From: a virus
IMG/VR virus record: IMGVR_UViG_3300025085_000115
Span: 1-30,668 of that record
Strand: one strand, 5' to 3'
DNA: 30,668 nucleotides
The position numbers were made by a program, and so were the translations under genes. Below, piece by piece: positions 1 through 8,500 of this stretch. How positions within the stretch are numbered: the stretch's first letter is position 1; each line of letters begins with the position of its first letter. The notes under the pieces are model-generated. The model made no database searches. It saw only the letters and a program-made list of their open reading frames with translations, and had not been told where the DNA came from.

Positions 1-66
1 AACTTTGTTTTGAGTAACAAAAATGGGGAATTAGTTTACGAAGAAATCGTAAAATTGCTTAAATAA
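1..66 (+). CDS. C-terminal end of an unidentified upstream protein
   Basis: Frame 1 is open from the first base and ends at a TAA stop, giving the last 21 residues of a gene that starts outside the window. The visible tail (ending in EEIVKLLK) is too short to assign a family. It is followed directly by a strong intrinsic terminator, so it is probably the last gene of its transcript. Its orientation matches everything downstream. Confidence 0.7.
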   Translation, partial: NFVLSNKNGELVYEEIVKLLK

Positions 67-77
67 TTTGTTGTTGG

Positions 78-108
78 TTTGTTTTGAAAGTCGACCAAGG
101 TAAATTTA
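78..108 (+). promoter_or_regulatory. Candidate Bacteroidota-type promoter inside the terminator
   Basis: TTTG at 78-81 is followed, after exactly 19 bases, by TAAATTTA at 101-108. The known Bacteroidota consensus is TTTG-N19-TAnnTTTG, so the -33 box is exact and the -7 box matches at seven of eight positions. Initiation would fall near 114-116, just before the 3' arm of the terminator hairpin. Short A/T-rich motifs arise by chance in this DNA, so this is a candidate only. Confidence 0.4.
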
Positions 109-130
109 TGCTGAGGTCGACTTTTTTTTT
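87..130 (+). terminator. Rho-independent terminator with 10-bp perfect stem
   Basis: AAAGTCGACC (87-96) is exactly complementary to GGTCGACTTT (115-124). The loop has 18 bases, and the 3' arm runs into a nine-T tract (122-130). This is the only clear intrinsic terminator in the window. It ends ten bases before the next start codon, so the gene at 140 needs either read-through or a promoter lying inside this short region. Confidence 0.85.
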
Positions 131-139
131 ACTTAAAAT

Positions 140-1360
140 ATGAGCACATTCACTAATGATACAGGAGATGTATCTATAGATTTTACAATACAATTCGATC
201 TAACCTCAACTCCAAAGTTGAAGGTTACGGATAACTCTACATATACCGCAGCACAAACAGGTATTAACGTTTATATTAAAATTACAAGACCAGATGGTAT
301 TGTGAGAAATTTTGATGCTAATGCATCTGATATAACAGGAAACTCAGGTAGTCTACCTATTTATGAGTTTGTACTACCTTTATCGCCAACAGATGGTCAA
401 GTCAGTAAAGGATCTTATAAGGTCGAATATAATTTTACTGTTGGTGATGATGATACGGTAAAAGCGACCAAAACAATAGATTTTAATTACAAAAAAATAA
501 TTCTCACAACGTTCCAGGATATAAATGAATTTACACCTTTAGTGAAGGTAAAAGACACAACTCCTAGTTATGACGTAACTAACTACTCTTTAAACAGCAT
601 TAGTAGGGTTTTTAGCGGACAAAACAACGTTAGTGGGTCTTCTATATCAAATCAAACTACTACAGCCAATACAACTGCTGATAGAGAGTATTCATTAGCA
701 GATTCACAGTCTAAGTTATACGACAATAAATACATTGTTGATTTGGAGGTGACCTTAACTCATACACATTCTACTTACAGTTGGTTTAGTGTAATATCAA
801 AAAGCACTAAAAGAGATGTTGTAAAAGTATTTAAAGTTCCAACTAAGATAGAAATGATATCTTATTTTAATACTTTAAGAAATTTAGTAGAAACATATGA
901 TGGATACAACAAATCTCTATATGAGAAATACACAAAAAACTACGAATTTGTTATAACAAGTTTTGATCTTTTAGTTAGAAGATTAGATGCAGGATTAACA
1001 GATGACGACAACACAGATATTTTAAGAGATATTTTAGCAATTCTTAGAAACGATGTTCCAAGACAGCACACAGGAGATGAATTGACTACAATATCTTTAC
1101 AAATTTTTTCTACAGGAATTAGTGTTACATGGACTTCTATAGAAGACATTCCTACTTACAATCCTTTTGCTACATATGAGAAATCATTTGCAACAGCAGC
1201 AAATCAATGGGATGTAACACATAGTTTAAATAAAAAGCCATCAGTCACACTCGTTGATGAATATGATAATATTGTGTATGGTGCTGTAGAATATGTAAAT
1301 TTGAACGTTATAAGAATTACATTCAACACCCTCACAAAAGGTAAAGTATATTTAAATTAG
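140..1360 (+). CDS. Tail/fibre-associated structural protein
   Basis: This 406-residue protein is rich in beta-strand-like sequence. The first ~125 residues look like an immunoglobulin-like module, with a segment reading GINVYIKITRPDG. A helical section follows around residues 235-320 (YFNTLRNLVETYDGYNKS and onward). The last ~55 residues carry the pattern W.VTHSLNKKPSV.LVDEYDN...G.V.Y..LN...I.F....KG.VYLN. I recognise that pattern as a small beta domain found at the C-termini of many phage tail-fibre and baseplate proteins. The start is the first ATG after the terminator; AAAAT precedes it and there is no Shine-Dalgarno. It is followed by two fibre genes, so a role at the tail tip or as fibre attachment is likely. 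The exact role is not known. Confidence 0.85.
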   Translation: MSTFTNDTGDVSIDFTIQFDLTSTPKLKVTDNSTYTAAQTGINVYIKITRPDGIVRNFDANASDITGNSGSLPIYEFVLPLSPTDGQVSKGSYKVEYNFTVGDDDTVKATKTIDFNYKKIILTTFQDINEFTPLVKVKDTTPSYDVTNYSLNSISRVFSGQNNVSGSSISNQTTTANTTADREYSLADSQSKLYDNKYIVDLEVTLTHTHSTYSWFSVISKSTKRDVVKVFKVPTKIEMISYFNTLRNLVETYDGYNKSLYEKYTKNYEFVITSFDLLVRRLDAGLTDDDNTDILRDILAILRNDVPRQHTGDELTTISLQIFSTGISVTWTSIEDIPTYNPFATYEKSFATAANQWDVTHSLNKKPSVTLVDEYDNIVYGAVEYVNLNVIRITFNTLTKGKVYLN

Positions 1361-1366
1361 AGCACT

Positions 1367-2575
1367 ATGGCAATAGAATATTTACATCACATTAATCTCA
1401 GCGACAATGAGATCCAAAATGTTAAGTTAGACAACAAAACAACGACTCAAAGAGACGCTATGACTGCTGCGGCAGGTCACGTTATCTTTAACACTACTTT
1501 AAGTAAGTTCCAATTTTATGATGGATCTGCTTGGTTAAATCTACAGGATGAATTAGTTGCTTCTGAAGTAAGAGCAATGTTTTCTCACTCAGATGCAGGT
1601 GGTGATGGGAGTTTTTCTTATGACGCTACTACAGGTGTATTTACATATACAGGGCCAAGTGCATCAGAAGTAAGAGCACACTTTTCACAAGGTACAGGCA
1701 TAACAATTACAAACGGTCAGATTGCTACCACTATCACACAATACACAGATGCAGACGTACAGTCTTATTTAAGTACTGGTACTGGAGTTACTCTTTCTAA
1801 TTCTGGACAAATTTCTATTGGTCAAGATGTATCTGACAATGCAGATGTACAATTTAATGATATACAGATTGATGGTAATGCTATTATTGATGGTACCTTA
1901 GGAGTAAATGGTGATGTAACTTTAGGTAATGCAACTAGTGATACTGTAACAATTAAAGGTAATCTTAATGTAGAGGGATCAACAGTAACGGTTAACCAAA
2001 CAGAGATTAATGTTCAAAACGCTTTTGTGTTCGAAGGAGCAACAGCCGATGCACATGAAACAACTCTTGCAATAGTAGATCCAACTGCTGATAGAACAAT
2101 TAACCTTCCTAATGCAGATGGTACTATTGCTCTAACTAACCAACTAAGATCAGATGATGGTGTTAAGGATATTGTTGGAGGAATGGTTTCTAGTAATACA
2201 GAAACAGGATTGGCAGTAACGTATGATACTACAAATAAAAATTTAGACTTTGTTCTAACTAAAGATCCTACTATTACTCTTACAGGAGATGTTACTGGTT
2301 CAGGAACCATGACAAATCTTGGAAATGTATCTATTGCATTAGACACAGTAAAAAATAAAGCAGCAAATGGAACAGGTCCTTCAACAACTGGAGACACTGA
2401 TTTTACTTTTCAGCATAGTTTAGCAACCTCTAATGTTATTGTACAAGCATTTAAATCAAGTAAGATGGTAATGTGCGATGTTGAGATTGTAGATTCTAAT
2501 AATGTAAAACTTGTGTTTGCACAGGGACAAACCGCAGACAGTATAACCGTAAACGTTATTTCTGCTGCATCATAA
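1367..2575 (+). CDS. Tail fibre protein
   Basis: This 402-residue protein opens with MAIEYLHHINLSDNEIQN, very like the start of the giant fibre in the next gene (MAIEFLNGIDL), so both may attach to the same virion site. Two ASEVRA-FS units follow (around residues 65 and 98). Next comes a shaft-like region of short repeats of the GNAIIDGTLGVNGDVTLG type and a segment NLNVEGSTVTVNQTEINVQN (residues ~205-225). The last ~58 residues (345-402) contain FTFQHSLATSNVIVQAF and VKLVFA, resembling the small C-terminal beta domain of the preceding protein. It lies six bases after that gene and 13 bases before the giant fibre. No catalytic motif is seen. It is probably a short fibre or fibre adaptor. Confidence 0.88.
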   Translation: MAIEYLHHINLSDNEIQNVKLDNKTTTQRDAMTAAAGHVIFNTTLSKFQFYDGSAWLNLQDELVASEVRAMFSHSDAGGDGSFSYDATTGVFTYTGPSASEVRAHFSQGTGITITNGQIATTITQYTDADVQSYLSTGTGVTLSNSGQISIGQDVSDNADVQFNDIQIDGNAIIDGTLGVNGDVTLGNATSDTVTIKGNLNVEGSTVTVNQTEINVQNAFVFEGATADAHETTLAIVDPTADRTINLPNADGTIALTNQLRSDDGVKDIVGGMVSSNTETGLAVTYDTTNKNLDFVLTKDPTITLTGDVTGSGTMTNLGNVSIALDTVKNKAANGTGPSTTGDTDFTFQHSLATSNVIVQAFKSSKMVMCDVEIVDSNNVKLVFAQGQTADSITVNVISAAS

Positions 2576-2588
2576 TAAATAGCAGAAC

Positions 2589-5500
2589 ATGGCAATAGAA
2601 TTCTTAAATGGGATTGATCTAACTGGAACGTTAGAATTAAAAACACTTACTACGAATACAGACTCAACGACTGCGTTGGTCATATCTGGTGATGAGGTTC
2701 AAAAAAGAGCCTTAGGTTCACTTGCTTTTAGTAGTGCTACTATACCTACAGACTTTGTATCTGCTGCCAATGGTGGAACATTTAGTGGTAATGTAATTGT
2801 AGAAGACAGTGAAATACATGTTGGCGATACAAGTGGAGATAGTTGGACAAGAATACTACACGCTCAAGCAAATGGTTACGGTTTTAACTTCCAACACTCT
2901 AACGCTACTGTACTTGTAAACGAACAAGGAAGCACAAATCAGGCTTTGGTTTTAGGTGATGTTGATGCAGGAGATCAAGATGGTTTATTTGGTATTGCAC
3001 ATAAAACAGCCACAACTAGTTGGGCAAAAGTTTTAAATTTAAAAGGTAACGGTGAACTATATATAGGCTCTGATGGAACAAAGCAAGTTTATCACGAAGG
3101 TCACAAGCCTACCCTAGCAGAGTTAGGTGCTGCTGCTGACACAGTAGTAAACCAAACAGACTTCGTATCTAAAGCAAACGGTGGAACTTTTAGTGGGGCT
3201 ATAACAATAAATAAAAATGGAGATGCCCTTAATTTAAGATCCACAACAAACGCACAAAAAAGTCGTATTACATTTAGTTCTGATGTTCCTGATGATCAAG
3301 TTGGATATATAGAATATACTCACTCAAATAGTGTTTCTTATGGAAGTGGTGAGGCTTTCATTATAGGAGGTAACCAAACAACTACGACTATACTTGCTGA
3401 TGGTAAGTTAATGTATGACGAAGGTATATACTCTAAACCTGCAAGTGGAACTGGAGCAGGAACAAGAAAAGATTCTAATTGGGATACTGCCTACGGATGG
3501 GGAGATCATTCATTAGCAGGTTATGCTTCAGGAACTATACCAACAGACTTCGTATCTGCTGCAAATGGTGGAACTTTTTCAGGTGCTGTAAAGATTGATG
3601 GAAGTTTTAAATGGGCAACAACTAACGCTACTAGTTATACATACTCTAATGCTGATACATTAGGTTTATATATTGAAACAGTAGGGTCAACTGCTGCGTT
3701 ATCAGATATGAGGTTTCAAGCAAGAGCCGCAGGAACAGGTAACTACAGTTCTATAAAAATTAAACCCTCAGATCAATCAATTCTACTAGGTACAAATGGA
3801 TCTACTAGGTTAAAATTAGATTCGTCTGGTGACGCAACTTTTACAGGGGATGTAACATTATTAGAAGATTTATATGCTACTAATCAAAATTTAAAATTTC
3901 ACGCAGGGGGAACCCACGTTATGAATATTGATGTAAACGGTAAAGTTTATCCAAATACTCATAATGTGTATGATTTAGGTCATAGTCCAACACTTGCTTG
4001 GAGAAACATTTACTCTTCAGGAACAATATATGGTACAAGTGCAACTTTTACAGGTGACATTACTAGCACTGGTTTAACGGTTGACTACACAGGTAATCGT
4101 ACTGGTGATGCTGGTATCTTAGTAACCAACGACTCAAGTGATTGGGGTATAAAAGTAGATAAAGACGGTACAGGTGATTATGGAATATTGTCACAAACAG
4201 ATGGTGAAAACGCAATAGTTGTAAGAAACGCAGCAGGTACTAATAAAATACAACTACAAGGTGATGGTGACGCAAGTTTTGTAGGTGATGTAACAGTTGG
4301 GGGTGACCTAATTGTTAATGGTACTACAACAACTTTAAATACAACAACTGTAGAAGTTGAAGATAATATACTACAACTTAACACAACACAAGGAACACCA
4401 GACACTGCAACAGCAGCAACCTCTGGTATATCTATTTATAGAGGTGATGGTGTTACACAAGCAAGTTTAATATTTGATGATGCAGATGATACTTGGGATT
4501 TAACAGATGATTTAGTAGTAGACGGTTTTATAATAGCCAAAAGTCATCTTGAAGCATTTTCTTTTCTTTATCTAAGAAATGATATACGCTTATTAAACAA
4601 AGCAGAAAATGGTTGGCTTACTTTTGCTGATAGAAACACCTCTGCTTCAGAGGCAGTGTATGATCTAGCACATGTAGGAACTATTAGCACATCAGGTAAC
4701 GCAACGTTTGGAGGTGATATAAACACAAGTACGGTTCAAATATCAAATGGAAATAGTTACAATGAAAACATTAGAATGTTTCCTGGTTCTAATGACTATT
4801 CAAGTATAATTCTTGGAGCAGTTAGTGGTACAAGTGGGACTGGTACTGGTCAATGGACATTGGTTAGATATCCAAGTGCAACACATTCTAATAAGTTTAG
4901 TATAAGACATAACTCTACAGACGCATTAGTTTTAGACACTTCTAGTAACGCAACTTTTACAGGAAATATTATAATGGCGGCAAACGCTACAGTTGATGGT
5001 GTAGATATATCTGCATTACCAACTACTTTTGCTCCAACAAACGCAGAACAAAATGTTAATGCTGACTGGACTTCAACAAGTGGAGATTCACAGATTTTAA
5101 ATAATCCAGGAACTCCTTATTTAACTGGGGTGACCGATAGACATGTATTCCCAGGATTAGCGGCAAGTGGAGCACAGGCTAGAAAACATCATATAGGTCG
5201 TGTTTACTACTGTCCAAAACATTGGGATACTACATGGCAAAACATATATTTTACATTAAACGAAGAGACGTATAATTCAGGATATGTTAAGTATCATTTA
5301 TATGGATACTACAATGGAACTAATGACCAAACTCTAAATTTAAGAGTAGTAGACTACAGAGGAAACAATAGTGATATTAATAAATATTGTATTAAGTTAG
5401 GTTCTCATACCGATGCAGGGTGGGATCATTCTGGTCAGAATGTTTACTATACCGACATATATCTTGAGGTTGCTTATTACAAATCAGTTAAAGTTGTAGT

Positions 5501-8500
5501 AGACGCATTAGGTCACCCAATATTACACGCTAATCCAACTTCAGGTGCAGGTATAACTGTTATTTACGAAACTCCAACAATTACAAACATAACCTACACT
5601 AACGCAACTTACAATACTACTTATTTAGGGTCAAATACTTTAATATGGAATGACGCAAATCATGGTACAGGTTCTGGTTTAGACGCAGATAAGTTAGATG
5701 GTCAGGAAGGAACCTATTATTTAGATTATGGTAATTTTACTGGTACACCTACGATACCAACTACTTTTGCTCCAACAAACGCAGAACAAAACGTTAATGC
5801 TGATTGGAACGCAACAAGCGGTGATGCTCAAATTCTTAATAAACCTACTATACCTACAGACTTTGTATCTGCTGCAAACGGTGGAACTTTTAGTGGTGCT
5901 ATTTCTGCACCAACAGGTTCTACTTTTGGAGGAGCAATAAAAATTACAGAAACAGGAACTGCACAACATATACTTATAGGTAATCAAGATTCAGGAGGAG
6001 TAGATAAACCTGCAATGATACGAGGTGTTAATGGTAACTTAAAACTTGGATACGGGGACGCATGGACAGGAGAAGGCGGTACTATGACAATTGGATTGAC
6101 GCTAGACACTAATTCACACGCAACTTTTGCAGGGACAATTGGTTCTGGTGCTATAACATCTACTGGTAAAATAACTGGAACAGAAATAGAAGGAACTAGT
6201 CTAGATATTAATGGTGCTGCTGATATAAGTGATGTATTAAAGTTATCTAAGAGTAATGGTGCACTTATTACTACTAACAATACAACAGACGCTTTTGGTT
6301 ATAATGCAACAGCAGGACTAGGGCATTACATAAGAGGTACTGGTTCTACTTATATTTATGGAGGTGGAAAATTTTGGGATGGAAGCACAACACACACTCT
6401 CCTTCACTCTGGTTCGACTATATCTACTTCACAGATATCTAATTTATCAGGTACAAATACAGGTGATCAAGACTTAACACCATATACAACTACAGATGGT
6501 AGTGGTGATGAGTGGAAGTTTACACTAGGCGATGAAGGTTCTCTTACTGGTAATAAGTGGTATAAAGTTGCTATTGTAAATCAAGGAAACGGTGGATTAC
6601 ATATTAAGGGGTCTCTCTCTAATCATGTTGAGTCTTTTGCTACACAAAAAGTTGATTTATTAATACAAGGTAGAGAGGGTGGTGCTAGTGCACCTATTGA
6701 AATAACTGGTACAGTAGATGTTTTACATAACGCTTCTGGAGCATCCGCTACAGACAAAGCAGGTATAAGAGTTGTTGAAAGCGATAACACTACTAGTGCA
6801 TATTATCATTTCTACGAGGTATATATAAGAACTACTAGATATACTCAAGCAAAATTCCATTTAACTAAATTTGGAGCAACAAGTTTTTATACAACAAAAC
6901 CAAGCGTTACATCAGAACCTGCACCAGTATCTGGTGGTAATGTAGAGTTAGACACTTCAACATTACAAGAAGGTAACTATGTAGTAGACGATAGTACTCC
7001 TAGAGAAATATACCACGAAGGTCATAAACCTACTTACACTGAGTTAGGATCAATGGCATATTCTAATTTAACAGGAACACCAACTATACCTACAGATTTT
7101 GTATCTAAAGCAAGCGGTGGAGCATTTACAGGAAATGTTCAAGTAAATTCAGCAGCCGCTTATTCTTTTCAAACCTCTTCAAGTCAAAGATATAATATAC
7201 AAATAAGGAATACTGGAAACACTGTTAATTCAGGTTATGGATGGTGGCTTGCAACAGATACTGATTTTAAATTTGCATTACACGCTGATGGAGCAGGAGA
7301 TAGGTTTAGTTTAACTAGAGAAGGATATGGAACCTTTTATGGTGGTCTAGCAGTAAATGGTGATGAATTAGTTGTTAAAGGAGAACACCCAACTATTAAT
7401 TTAATTGACACTTCTTCAGGTGCAGATGATTTTTATTTGCATGTAAACTCTAATAATTTTTATGTACTTGCCGATAGAGATGGTGCAAACAATATAGATA
7501 GTGGTTGGGATTCTCCACATCCATTACAACTAGAAGGTGACACAAATAAGGCATATCTTTTTGGTAATGAAGTTAAATCAGCAGCGTTTACACTTTCAAC
7601 AGATTATGCCCCATCATCAGTAGTAAACCAAACAGATTTTGTATCAAAAGCAAACGGAGGAACCTTTAACAATCCTTTAATAATTAAAGATATAAATTCA
7701 GGAGGCACAACAACAGGAACAACTTTGTTAGAATTATGGAATGCTAATAGTTCTGATTTATCCCAACAACAATCTTTTATAGATTTTAAACTTACAGACA
7801 CTAATGCTAACTTCACACCACAAGTTCGTATAGGTGCTCAGGTTGGCCCTGATTCTAATGCAGATGCAATATCAAAAGAAGGTGCAGGTTCGTTTGTAGT
7901 TTACACCTCTGATATTGGAAGTGATGAAGTAGGTGGTGGAAGTCTTACAGAGGCAATGAGAGTGAAATACAATAATGTTCTTTCAACTCAAGGTTCAGTT
8001 GTTTCTAACAATACTAGTGCCATGAATGTTGCACATTGGTCTGCGAGTGGTACTAGTAGTGGAATGATTAAAATAACATTACCAGGAACACACAGCAGTA
8101 ATTGGTCTATGTTGGTGCTTAGAATTACATCCTATGAGTACAACTCAAATAATCATACTGTATATTATGTTTCTGGTCATGACTGGACTACTGGTTGGTA
8201 CAATAATGGTGTTACTAAATGGGGAACATCACCAAAAAATATTAGATTAGCATATAGTTCAACTCAAGATTGTATTCTTTTAGGTCAAACATCAGACTCA
8301 TGGAGTTACGGTCATGTTACTGTAGATGTAGTTTCACATCCGAGTTTTTACCATGGTAGTATGGATATTACAGAAGGATGGGAAATAGTTCAACAAACAA
8401 ATGAATTAGGTTTAACTACTCAGTCTGTAACTAATAGACAAGTTTTTGATACTGGACATTTACCTACATTTGCTGAGGTTTCTAGTAAACCAACAACTTT

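Larger units (their letters stand above)
2739..7668 (+). repeat. Six dispersed ~50-bp coding repeats in the giant fibre
   Basis: Near-identical units encoding (IPT or NQT)DFVS(A/K)A(N/S)GG(T/A)F occur at about 2739-2789, 3144-3197, 3534-3584, 5847-5897, 7083-7134 and 7620-7668. Copies differ mostly by synonymous changes and by the alternatives SAANGG, SKANGG and SKASGG. Repeats of this kind can recombine, deleting or swapping the globular modules between them. Confidence 0.85.

Noticed and set aside
2870-6300. Frequent ACGCA/ACGCT strings in the giant fibre
   Set aside because: Most are Asn-Ala or Asp-Ala codon pairs in repeated fibre linkers, so protein repeats and codon-pair preference explain them.
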